Source of the DNA: Candidatus Omnitrophota bacterium
GTDB lineage: Bacteria > Omnitrophota > Koll11 > Pluralincolimonadales > Pluralincolimonadaceae
Reading direction: 5' to 3'
DNA length: 5,921 bases
NCBI GenBank assembly: GCA_022709465.1
Contig: JAKLIT010000083.1
Location: 1 to 5,921 of the forward strand
Part shown: positions 1 to 5,921 of the stretch, piece by piece
How the letters are laid out: each line of letters opens with the position of its first letter
Numbering within the stretch: the stretch's first letter is position 1
The notes under the pieces: model-generated
What the model was told of the DNA's origin: nothing
The model's input: the letters and a program-made list of their open reading frames with translations, nothing else
Database searches by the model: none
Position numbers and translations under genes: made by a program

Positions 1-135
1 ACGATACTTAACAACAAGATCAAGAAGATACAGGCGTTCTACAGGATGATGAAATTTATGAACGAGCTGGACCGTTATCTGATAAGATATACTGCAAAAG
101 GAATAGAGTCATACATAACGTTCGTGGATAAATGA
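1..135 (+). CDS. C-terminal end of an upstream protein of unknown function (5' partial)
   Basis: This frame is open from the first base and stops at TGA 133-135, giving the last 44 residues of a protein whose start lies outside the window. The tail is rich in lysine, arginine and isoleucine (NNKIKKIQAFYRMMKF, then DRYLIRYTAKGIESY) and looks like one or two amphipathic helices. It has no hydrophobic stretch long enough to span a membrane and no motif I recognise. Its stop codon overlaps the ATG of the next gene by the ATGA arrangement, and codon use (ATA, AGG) matches the downstream gene, so it is probably the preceding cistron of the same operon. The fragment is too short to suggest a function. 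An alternative is that it is only a chance open frame, but the stop/start overlap and matching codon style argue that it is real. Confidence 0.75.
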   Translation, partial: TILNNKIKKIQAFYRMMKFMNELDRYLIRYTAKGIESYITFVDK

Positions 136-3100
136 GCGGGGAAATGTTTAAGAGCGCGAAGAAGATAACTTTTATACTGATAGCGGTAGCGGCCATAGTC
201 CTCATGGCGCGTTCGTGCATGCGCCGTTCCCCGGATGCGCATGACGCAACCGGCAAACAACGCCCGTCCGCGGGCGACGCCGCGCGCGCCGAGAACCCGC
301 TCGACCGTTCGACACAGCGCGATGCCCCGATAAATGCGGGTGAATTGGTATCCTTCATATTGGAATGGTCGAATCCCGAGACCGGCCTCGTCCCGACAAT
401 GATATCGAAGAGCGGCACAAAGAACCCTTTCGCGGACATGACCTTTGCGTACGCGCAGGCGGTTGCCCACCAGAATCTCGTGATGGCCGGACAGACGGAC
501 CGCTCGTTGAAAGCCGCGGAATTGTTAAGGCAAAGGGGCGAGGCGCGTGAGGTCCCTAACGGGCTTAATACGCGCACAGGCCTGAGCGAGGACCCGCTTA
601 TAACCGCCGGGCCAAACGCTTACTGGGGCGTAAGCTTCATCAGGGAATACGGGATAACCGGCGATGAAAAATGGCTGGCAGCGGCAAAGCGCCGCGCGGA
701 TTTCCTGCTTAAACTGCAGGCGGATAACGGCGGTATACGCAAGAGCCCTTACCAGGGCAATGTTGAATACGAGGCAAAATCAACCGAAGAGAACCTCGAT
801 TGTTACGCGTTGTTCGACCTGCTGTCGCAGATCACGGGCGAGGAAAAGTATGCCTCGGCCAGGTCAAGGATACTCGGCTGGCTCTCCGCGAGCGGCGTTT
901 ACAACAAGGATGCGGGGTATTTTACTGCCGGCACATCCAAGGACATCGTGAACCCGCTTTATGCGACGGACGCGAACGCACTCGCTATCATCATACTCGG
1001 CCCCGAAACGCTCGATTCAGAAGGCGATGCCCGGTTCGCCGGCGCCGGCACAAGCCGCAGGATATTGGATAGTTTTGAAGGCGCCAGGGTGAAAGTGGAT
1101 TATCTGCATCCGTCCGGCGTCACGGTAAAAGGGCTCGAGGGTTTTGATTTTACCGACAAGTCAGGCAGGCCCGGCAGGAAACCTGCCCTTAGCCCGGAGT
1201 TCACTTCCCAGGCGGTATTGGCGTATCTCGTTATGGCGAAGCACGCGAAAGAAAAGGGGGATGTTGAATATTCGTCCGGACTGGTCGAAAGCGCCCGGCA
1301 CTATCTCGATGACCTTGGAAGGATGGCGGCGCGGACGGGGAGGTCGGCGTCCCTGCCCTACGCCTCGGAGAAAGGGATAAGGCGTTTTCCGTTCGATAAT
1401 TGGCTTACCCCGCAGGCAGAATCCGATATTTCCGCTTCCTGGGCTTCTTTCCCGTTGTCGGGTTTCAATCCGTTCGCGCTTGAAGGGTTCGGATTGCGCG
1501 ATGCGCTGAGGGATTCCGCGAAATGGATGTCCGATACGGGCGAGGTGATAAAACCCGAGAAGGCATTTGTTATCCCGGAACCGGAGAAGATCATATCCGA
1601 GGCCGAACTGATCGCCCAGCAGGAAGCTGCAAGGGAAGAGGCGATGAGGAAGCCGATCGTTTATTATAAGGTCCTTTACGACCAGGTCCTTAAGGACGCT
1701 ACTATCGCCAGGAAGAGGGTCATAGCCGTCCTTATGACAAGCTATAATTGCTGGTTCGGCGGCATCCTGGATACCGATAGCAGGGATTACGATGTCATAG
1801 GGGTTGGAAAGGACTATAAGGTAGTCTACAGTAAATTCTCTGACCTGCCTGAAGTGCTAAGCAAGGCCATCCGTTCCGAGTATTCGTATTATGACGGTAA
1901 GACCGGGATAAAATGGAGGATGGCGCCGAAGTATAACCTGGACCTAGACGGGGAATATAAACCGTACTACGCGTTCGAGATAGACGGCGATTATAACATA
2001 ATCAGGCAGTTCACGTCCGAGAACGATGTCCCCGAAGAGAACAGGGCCGACCTCAAAAACCCGAAAGCCCAGTTCCAATCATCTCTTGGCCTTCCGGAGG
2101 GCCACCTTATAGCGAGATATTTTACGGCACTCGAAGTCGACTCGGAGATGAATATAATGAACTACTATGAGTCGATAGACGACCTTCCTGGCCTCGTATC
2201 CAAGGTCCCTATAAGCGAAGATGAGTTCAGGAGATACATAAAAGCGAAGGACTGGGAAAGGCAGGACCTGCTTTCCGCCGGCATAATCCCGGACGCGAAG
2301 GGGATGCTGGCAATCCAGGAAAGGGGGATGTATTACGCGAGGGTCCTCGGGCTGGACGAGACGAGGAGGCTGCGTGTCGGCGGTGTCTCCGTAGCCAGCG
2401 GACGCGAGATAGTCATGGGCACGAGGTTTAACCTTACCGACTGGCGTATCGGCGAGGCCTCGAAGACGAACGCCGTGAAATACGAGATAGGGCTTGTGAA
2501 GGGCATGGTTATCAAGCCGCGCGAGCAGTTCGCGGGCGATAACCCTTCTGCGACGCAGCCGTTATGGATATACCTCGGGGAAGATGTCATAGAGTCCGAG
2601 ACGAAAGAGTTCAAGAAGAGGCTGCTGGACCTGTTGAAGCAGATCAAGTCGGAAAAGGACGCGCAGGCCCGGCTTGAGCTTATTGAGCAGTACGACCGGC
2701 TTGCCGGAGAGCTCGCCTGGTACGACGAGAACGGGCTCATACATGTCATCTATTACGGCGCTAAGGCGGCCGAGAAGAGGCTCGGGGAATTTGCCTCGGC
2801 AAAAGCAAGGGCGGAGAACAGCTTAAGGACCTACGAATCGATCCTGGGCAAGGACCAGCTCGGAAGGGACCTGCGTGATTCTTACGGGCGCGTATGGTTG
2901 AAGGTCATAAACGAGTCGACCGGCCGGATATTGTACGTCGAGGTCTATGACATGTCGGGAAACCTCGAGACGATATACTCGGGGAACATCGAAATAGACC
3001 CGCTCACGAAAGAGGTCAAGTCCGAAATTAAGACCGACCTCGAATACGACAAGGAGACCCTGCAGGTAGTCGGAAGCCACACGTACCGCACGGACGAGAA

Positions 3101-5921
3101 CGGGGATTGGGTGTCCGACATCTCGGAGAGCATATTCAAGGGATATACGCCTGACAAGAAATATTTCGTATCGGAGGTACATATATTCGCGAGGGACGAG
3201 AACGGCAGGATAATATTCGATGACGGGAAAGCCAGGTATACAAAGAAGATCGAATATTACACGCCGGAAGGCGATATATCCGCACAAATGGTGAAGAACA
3301 TAATAACGCTCGTAAAGTATGGCGCTGATCGCGAGGTCACGAAAGAGGTCTTCCTTGAACGGCCCGGCCATGCCGTCACGGTGGAGAACCTGAACCTCGA
3401 GGACCTTACGACGGGCCTCTCCTGGGTCCGCAGGTACAAGACGACAGGGAAGGTATATACCTTCAAAGACGCGCTCGTGAAATTCCTGACATCACTGCCT
3501 GAAGAAGACAGGGAGCAGGCCGCGCTGCTGATATTGAACAGGCTCGGCGCGGAGAAGGTGGGCAGGATAAGCGACATCCTGATGCTGGAAGAGAACGAGG
3601 TCACGAACAACCTTACCGGCGACCCGGCCGCTCCCGGAGAAGCGCCCTATTTCGTGTTCTACGAACCGGGAGACAGTTTAGGCCGGCAAAGGCTTATAGT
3701 GCGCGGCGGCACGATCGAGGTCCCCGTCGACTGGATAGCCGAGGCCGATATACCCTCGAAGACCCTTACCTTCAACCTTGCCGGCGAACTGGTCTCGATA
3801 AGCGACGTCGACAGCTCGGTCCGCGCGGATTCCGTCCTGCTCCCCGGATATGCGGAAAGGATGGCGCCGCTCGGCATCAGCGCAGACACGCTGCTGCCCC
3901 AGATGAAGAAGAGGATATTCAGGATGGTTACCGGCGAGGACGGCCTGCCGCATTTCACGAATACGGTGGCCATAACGACGGTCAGCTACATGATACCGGA
4001 CGACGTGCTCGGAAGGGAGCTCGTGAACGTCAAGTTCGTCATGCTCGGCGACGAGACGACGCTCCACAGCGGCAGCACACTTAAGCTTAAGCGGAATATA
4101 TTCGGCAAGGAGACGCTTATCGAGTCGTGGAAGGATGAGAGGGGCGAGGTTCGCACGCGAGCGATAGCGAAGAAAGAGGATACCGTTATATATGAATGGT
4201 ATAAGGAAGGCCTCGGCGCCGGTGAGCTGCGCGAGCGCCTGAAGTCCGAATGCGGTGCGCTCGTGAAACGCGAAATACTGGAAGAGGCGCTCGGGAACGT
4301 CGCTGAAGCGCCGTTCGGCACTATGCCCGGCTACCATGTGATAAAGCCGAACGGGCGCATAGGCGAGATCAAATATTTCTCCGGGACCGTCGAATACCCG
4401 CGCAGCGTCTTCAGCCATCCCGGGATAAAGGTGCCTTACGAGTCGGAAGCGCTTCCGTTCAAACTGCCGGACGGGCCCCCGATAAGGGGAGTGAAATACG
4501 GCGTATTGAACTCGGATTACGCGTTCTATGACGTACATTCGCTCAGCGGCCAGCTTATAGTCCTCGAGCGCCGTTTCATAATTCTGCGCCTCATGAACAT
4601 ACTTCCGGTGCAGGGCGGCAGGCAGACGGAATACTACGACCCGCTCGTCCCGTATTCATACCTGAGGCCGATAAAGATAGAAAGGGATTTCAGGCCGGGC
4701 ACACAGCCCGAAGGCACTCTGCCGGGAACGCAAATCGTCGCGGTCTTCATCGGCGACGCGAGCATCTACCACCGTAACGGGTGGCAGACCCAGACATTCC
4801 TCGAGAGGAGGCCTTTCGATATCGAGCACTGGATACGTTCGGATTACGAGTTTGATGATAACGGCGTATATAAGTTCAAGAAAGAGCACATAGAAAGCAG
4901 TTCGATATACCTTATGAGGTCTATCGAATGGCAGAAGCCGCTCGTGTTTCTCGCGCTCGTGGCGGGCCTCTTCTTCCTTGCCGGATATATCTCGCGCAGA
5001 AGGCTCAAAGCCGGAAGGAAGTCCAGGATGGCTGCCGCGTGCAAGGCGGCCCGGCCGTTTGGCAGGGAAACGCTCGCGCGGCTGTCCATACCCGAAGAGC
5101 TGAAGGCCGCCTGTATAAGGGTATATGAAGGTCACGAGCCGCCATCATCGCTCTTCGCCGCTTCCGGAAAGGTCTTTAGGCCCAGGATCGAAGAATGCCT
5201 GCGGGGTTTCGGGGCCGATCCGGCCGAATATACGGCAAGCGTTAATACCCTGCTTGACAGGATCGCGTGCCGTATTGGCAGGGAGGATATTAATTTAAGC
5301 AACCTGTTCGCGGCCGAAGCGAAAGAGTTCGGGGAATGGTCGAAAAAGAACGGGCATTCCGCCAGCGTAGCCGCGGGCAAGCCCGGCAGGGATGACCTGT
5401 CGGTGATAGTCCTTTTCAGGCTTGTATTTGACGAGTCGATGGAATTCAGGGCCGCCGTTACCGGGTTCAGGAATTACCTGTTCGATAAGTCGCTAGGCCT
5501 GCTTGACGCGGGCAGGAAAGGCGAGATACTGCGCGAGATACGCGGTGACACGCTCGCTTTTCTAGAGGCCCTAAGGCCGGGTTATGACAGGAAACTCGGG
5601 CTGACAAAAGAATATATATTCACATATGACGATATGAACGATCTCTTTGAGGGCAAGAGGCCCGGTTTCATCGCCTCGTTCGCCCTGCTGGAAGGAAAGA
5701 GCGCCGCGCAGAAACTCTCCTGGCTTGCGTCAAAAGCGGGCAAGGATCCCGCCGCCGACGTGAAGTCGTACAAGAACTACGCATGGCTCAAGACGTTCCC
5801 CGATAAGGCAGGAGTGCCGCAGTTCGTGTGGAACCTCAGGCGTTTCTGGGAATTCCTCGTGCCGATGTTTGCGGCCGTGACCTTAGGCGGTGTCGCGATA
5901 GCGTTGAAGCGCATACCGTTC
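132..5921 (+). CDS. Very large membrane-anchored envelope protein with an N-terminal six-hairpin glycosidase-like domain (3' partial)
   Basis: An uninterrupted frame of 1,930 codons runs from ATG 132 to the end of the window with no stop seen. Order of parts: hydrophobic N-terminal segment (12-28); polar linker (about 30-66); (alpha/alpha)6 toroid-like domain (about 68-470) with TAGPNAYWGV at 158-167, STEENLDCYALF at 217-228 and YATDANALAI at 277-286; helical linker (about 471-506); a long unassigned region with a charged helical part (823-905) and beta-rich stretches; transmembrane helix (1604-1620) followed by SRRR; helical domain (1621-1907); second hydrophobic helix (1908-1925). By topology most of the protein lies outside the inner membrane. 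The toroid fold is usual in enzymes acting on polysaccharides or oligosaccharides, so a role in envelope glycan processing is inferred; substrate and activity are unknown. The start at 132 is chosen for the ATGA overlap with the preceding gene; Met5 (ATG 144) is the alternative. No frameshift is visible, and codon use is uniform throughout. Confidence 0.88.
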   Translation, partial: MSGEMFKSAKKITFILIAVAAIVLMARSCMRRSPDAHDATGKQRPSAGDAARAENPLDRSTQRDAPINAGELVSFILEWSNPETGLVPTMISKSGTKNPFADMTFAYAQAVAHQNLVMAGQTDRSLKAAELLRQRGEAREVPNGLNTRTGLSEDPLITAGPNAYWGVSFIREYGITGDEKWLAAAKRRADFLLKLQADNGGIRKSPYQGNVEYEAKSTEENLDCYALFDLLSQITGEEKYASARSRILGWLSASGVYNKDAGYFTAGTSKDIVNPLYATDANALAIIILGPETLDSEGDARFAGAGTSRRILDSFEGARVKVDYLHPSGVTVKGLEGFDFTDKSGRPGRKPALSPEFTSQAVLAYLVMAKHAKEKGDVEYSSGLVESARHYLDDLGRMAARTGRSASLPYASEKGIRRFPFDNWLTPQAESDISASWASFPLSGFNPFALEGFGLRDALRDSAKWMSDTGEVIKPEKAFVIPEPEKIISEAELIAQQEAAREEAMRKPIVYYKVLYDQVLKDATIARKRVIAVLMTSYNCWFGGILDTDSRDYDVIGVGKDYKVVYSKFSDLPEVLSKAIRSEYSYYDGKTGIKWRMAPKYNLDLDGEYKPYYAFEIDGDYNIIRQFTSENDVPEENRADLKNPKAQFQSSLGLPEGHLIARYFTALEVDSEMNIMNYYESIDDLPGLVSKVPISEDEFRRYIKAKDWERQDLLSAGIIPDAKGMLAIQERGMYYARVLGLDETRRLRVGGVSVASGREIVMGTRFNLTDWRIGEASKTNAVKYEIGLVKGMVIKPREQFAGDNPSATQPLWIYLGEDVIESETKEFKKRLLDLLKQIKSEKDAQARLELIEQYDRLAGELAWYDENGLIHVIYYGAKAAEKRLGEFASAKARAENSLRTYESILGKDQLGRDLRDSYGRVWLKVINESTGRILYVEVYDMSGNLETIYSGNIEIDPLTKEVKSEIKTDLEYDKETLQVVGSHTYRTDENGDWVSDISESIFKGYTPDKKYFVSEVHIFARDENGRIIFDDGKARYTKKIEYYTPEGDISAQMVKNIITLVKYGADREVTKEVFLERPGHAVTVENLNLEDLTTGLSWVRRYKTTGKVYTFKDALVKFLTSLPEEDREQAALLILNRLGAEKVGRISDILMLEENEVTNNLTGDPAAPGEAPYFVFYEPGDSLGRQRLIVRGGTIEVPVDWIAEADIPSKTLTFNLAGELVSISDVDSSVRADSVLLPGYAERMAPLGISADTLLPQMKKRIFRMVTGEDGLPHFTNTVAITTVSYMIPDDVLGRELVNVKFVMLGDETTLHSGSTLKLKRNIFGKETLIESWKDERGEVRTRAIAKKEDTVIYEWYKEGLGAGELRERLKSECGALVKREILEEALGNVAEAPFGTMPGYHVIKPNGRIGEIKYFSGTVEYPRSVFSHPGIKVPYESEALPFKLPDGPPIRGVKYGVLNSDYAFYDVHSLSGQLIVLERRFIILRLMNILPVQGGRQTEYYDPLVPYSYLRPIKIERDFRPGTQPEGTLPGTQIVAVFIGDASIYHRNGWQTQTFLERRPFDIEHWIRSDYEFDDNGVYKFKKEHIESSSIYLMRSIEWQKPLVFLALVAGLFFLAGYISRRRLKAGRKSRMAAACKAARPFGRETLARLSIPEELKAACIRVYEGHEPPSSLFAASGKVFRPRIEECLRGFGADPAEYTASVNTLLDRIACRIGREDINLSNLFAAEAKEFGEWSKKNGHSASVAAGKPGRDDLSVIVLFRLVFDESMEFRAAVTGFRNYLFDKSLGLLDAGRKGEILREIRGDTLAFLEALRPGYDRKLGLTKEYIFTYDDMNDLFEGKRPGFIASFALLEGKSAAQKLSWLASKAGKDPAADVKSYKNYAWLKTFPDKAGVPQFVWNLRRFWEFLVPMFAAVTLGGVAIALKRIPF
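165..215 (+). other. N-terminal transmembrane signal anchor or signal peptide
   Basis: Residues 12-28 (ITFILIAVAAIVLMARS) form a single hydrophobic run preceded by basic residues (K7, K10, K11), the usual n-region and h-region of an export signal. Arg27 and Arg31-Arg32 flank its end, and Cys29 follows at once. The residues before the cysteine are Ala-Arg-Ser, which does not fit a lipobox well, because Leu, Val or Ile is expected at -3 and Arg is unusual at -2. No Ala-x-Ala cleavage site is obvious. I therefore favour an uncleaved signal anchor with the chain after it outside the cytoplasm, and keep a lipoprotein as a less likely option. Confidence 0.75.
219..329 (+). other. Low-complexity, probably disordered linker
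   Basis: Residues 30-66 are rich in Arg, Asp, Ala, Pro and Gly, with almost no large hydrophobic residues. This is typical of a flexible spacer between a membrane anchor and a folded extracytoplasmic domain. The DNA here is locally more GC-rich (runs such as gcgggcgacgccgcgcgcgc), in keeping with an Ala/Arg/Gly-rich spacer under weak constraint. No cleavage or binding motif is recognisable. Confidence 0.6.
333..1541 (+). other. Six-hairpin (alpha/alpha)6 glycosidase-like domain
   Basis: Residues about 68-470 alternate amphipathic helices with Gly/Asn/Asp-rich loops in the manner of (alpha/alpha)6 toroids. The recognisable landmarks, in order, are: NPETGLVPTM (81-90); the helix around FAYAQAV (105-111); the aromatic loop GPNAYWGV (160-167) followed by a helix containing TGDEKWLAAAKRRADFLL; a DNGGI loop; STEENLDCYALFDLL (217-231); TGEEKYASARSRI; YATDANALAI followed by LGPE (277-292); and FPFDNWL (419-425) near the end. 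From memory, bacterial members of this group of uncharacterised toroids often read TYDQA and TEHN at the second and fifth landmarks; here Ala108 replaces the Asp and Glu220 replaces the His. The fold call is fairly secure. Catalytic activity is not: no catalytic pair can be named with confidence. The domain should lie outside the inner membrane. Confidence 0.65.
1542..2597 (+). other. Helical linker and unassigned mixed alpha/beta region
   Basis: Residues 471-822 begin with a Glu/Ala-rich helical stretch around EAELIAQQEAAREEAM, a likely spacer after the toroid. The part that follows contains the aromatic segment SYNCWFGGILDTD with Cys540, then several short beta-hairpin-like units with Asp/Gly turns (for example YYDGKTGIKW and EIDGDYNIIRQF, with D618-G619). 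A further stretch around GGVSVASGREIVMG, then NLTDWRIGEAS, then YEIGLVKGMVIKPREQF resembles beta-sandwich strands. I do not recognise a named family. The coding frame is continuous, and I see no internal transmembrane segment. Confidence 0.4.
2598..2846 (+). other. Charged helical, possibly coiled-coil segment
   Basis: Residues 823-905 are dominated by Glu, Lys, Arg, Leu and Ala with few helix breakers, for example ETKEFKKRLLDLLKQIKSEK, then ARLELIEQYDRLAGEL, and later KAAEKRLGEFASAKARAENS. Leu and Ile recur at spacings of three and four, which suits an amphipathic helical hairpin or short coiled coil. A beta-turn-like DENG (865-868) interrupts the two helical halves, so an antiparallel helical pair separated by a short strand segment is plausible. 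It may act as a spacer or oligomerisation element; that is inference. Confidence 0.45.
2886..4940 (+). other. Long beta-rich extracytoplasmic region of unknown family
   Basis: Residues 919-1603 are mostly alternating hydrophobic/polar strands separated by short acidic or Gly turns. Turns of the form Asp-x-x-Gly recur: DMSG (940-943), DENG (988-991), DENG (1022-1025), DERG (1335-1338), PNG (1406-1408) and DDNG (1575-1578), each flanked by Tyr/Ile/Val-rich strands. This vaguely recalls YD- or MORN-like hairpin proteins, but without a fixed repeat length. A helical insert around residues 1118-1165, with the segment EEDREQAALLILNRLGAEKV, breaks the strand pattern. The region holds one cysteine (1374) and no transmembrane segment, and ends directly at a membrane helix. 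It is probably a stack of beta-sandwich or beta-hairpin domains outside the membrane; no function can be assigned. Confidence 0.45.
4941..4991 (+). other. Transmembrane helix
   Basis: Residues 1604-1620 (LVFLALVAGLFFLAGYI) are uniformly hydrophobic and are followed at once by SRRRLKAGRKSR, a dense basic cluster. By the positive-inside rule, the chain passes from the outer face of the inner membrane into the cytoplasm here. This closes the large extracytoplasmic part that began after the N-terminal anchor. Confidence 0.85.
4992..5852 (+). other. Helical, probably cytoplasmic domain of unknown family
   Basis: Residues 1621-1907 lie between two hydrophobic helices. After the basic cluster, the sequence is mainly alpha-helical (for example ELKAACIRVYEG, then PRIEECLRGFGADPAEY, then EYIFTYDDMNDLFEG), with the four cysteines at 1637, 1661, 1689 and 1713. 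It lacks a Walker A motif, obvious kinase or GGDEF motifs, and any glycosyltransferase DxD/QxxRW pattern that I can see. It could be a regulatory or docking domain ahead of a membrane-embedded module continuing downstream. Cytoplasmic placement rests on the positive-inside rule and on cysteine content, not on homology. Confidence 0.45.
5853..5906 (+). other. Second C-terminal hydrophobic helix, at the edge of the window
   Basis: Residues 1908-1925 (FLVPMFAAVTLGGVAIAL) are hydrophobic, preceded by NLRRFWE and followed by KRIPF at the last base. This is probably a transmembrane helix that takes the chain back out, or the first helix of a multi-spanning module. Basic residues on both sides leave its orientation uncertain. 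The protein continues past the window. Confidence 0.65.

Noticed and set aside
206..218. Possible lipoprotein signal at Cys29
   Set aside because: Ala-Arg-Ser-Cys does not match a lipobox: the -3 residue is not Leu/Val/Ile, and Arg at -2 is unusual. It is kept only as a minor alternative to a signal anchor.
56..577. Minus-strand open frame of 173 codons across the gene junction
   Set aside because: It crosses two well-supported plus-strand coding regions, has low-complexity composition and shows no protein-family features.
1038..1049. 12-base palindrome gccggcgccggc
   Set aside because: It is expected by chance in GC-rich Ala/Gly codons, has no loop or T-run that would make it a terminator, and lies inside the coding frame.
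2823..3371. Minus-strand open frame of 182 codons
   Set aside because: It has the same antiparallel codon register as the sense gene, no ribosome site or recognisable motif, and an improbable composition.
4080..4091. 12-base perfect palindrome cttaagcttaag
   Set aside because: It is simply the codons Leu-Lys-Leu-Lys inside the gene, with no second copy or flanking structure suggesting a binding site.
3678..4538. Long minus-strand open frame of 286 codons
   Set aside because: Its codons are exactly antiparallel to the sense codons of the giant gene. It stays open only because the sense codons TTA, CTA and TCA are rare there. Its product is rich in Arg, His, Tyr and Leu without domain features, and the plus frame is continuous across it.
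4656..5135. Minus-strand open frame of 159 codons
   Set aside because: It is another in-register antisense shadow of the giant gene, running through the transmembrane helix coding region.
5610..5621. AT-rich palindrome gaatatatattc resembling a promoter element
   Set aside because: It lies within the gene and encodes part of EYIFTYDD. No suitably spaced -35 element or downstream gene start was seen.
132..5921. Identification as a cyclic beta-1,2-glucan synthase (NdvB-type)
   Set aside because: The size and toroid domain invite the comparison, but no family 84 glycosyltransferase or family 94 phosphorylase motif can be seen in the window, so the name is not supported.

Overview
The window is almost entirely one protein-coding gene read on the plus strand. 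It opens with the last 44 codons of an upstream gene of unknown function. That gene's stop codon overlaps, in an ATGA junction, the start of a very large reading frame that runs without a stop to the last base: 1,930 codons, with the true 3' end outside the window. There is no intergenic space. I see no tRNA, rRNA, CRISPR array, insertion sequence, riboswitch, promoter or terminator.

The large protein has a clear layered design. A short N-terminal hydrophobic segment (residues about 12-28) acts as a signal anchor or signal peptide and is followed by a low-complexity linker. Residues about 68-470 look like an (alpha/alpha)6 six-hairpin glycosidase-type toroid. Next comes roughly 1,100 residues that I cannot assign to a named family: a helical linker, a mixed region, a charged helical stretch (823-905), and long beta-rich stretches with recurring Asp-x-Asn-Gly-like turns. 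A transmembrane helix (1604-1620) followed by a basic cluster leads into a helical, probably cytoplasmic domain of about 285 residues. A further hydrophobic segment (1908-1925) begins just before the window ends. The predicted extracytoplasmic part has very few cysteines, while the predicted cytoplasmic part has several.

The source is a bacterium. The DNA is moderately GC-rich (judged by eye, not counted), yet isoleucine is written very often as ATA and arginine as AGG. That combination, together with a very long envelope protein carrying a six-hairpin domain, suggests an uncultivated lineage such as Omnitrophota or a PVC relative. This is a guess from style, not a demonstrated assignment.

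The reading I favour is a membrane-anchored envelope protein that handles a glycan on the outer face of the inner membrane through its N-terminal toroid, tethered to a cytoplasmic or membrane module that continues beyond the window. Whether that module is a polysaccharide synthase, a transporter or something else cannot be decided here. The two genes are probably co-transcribed and translationally coupled.
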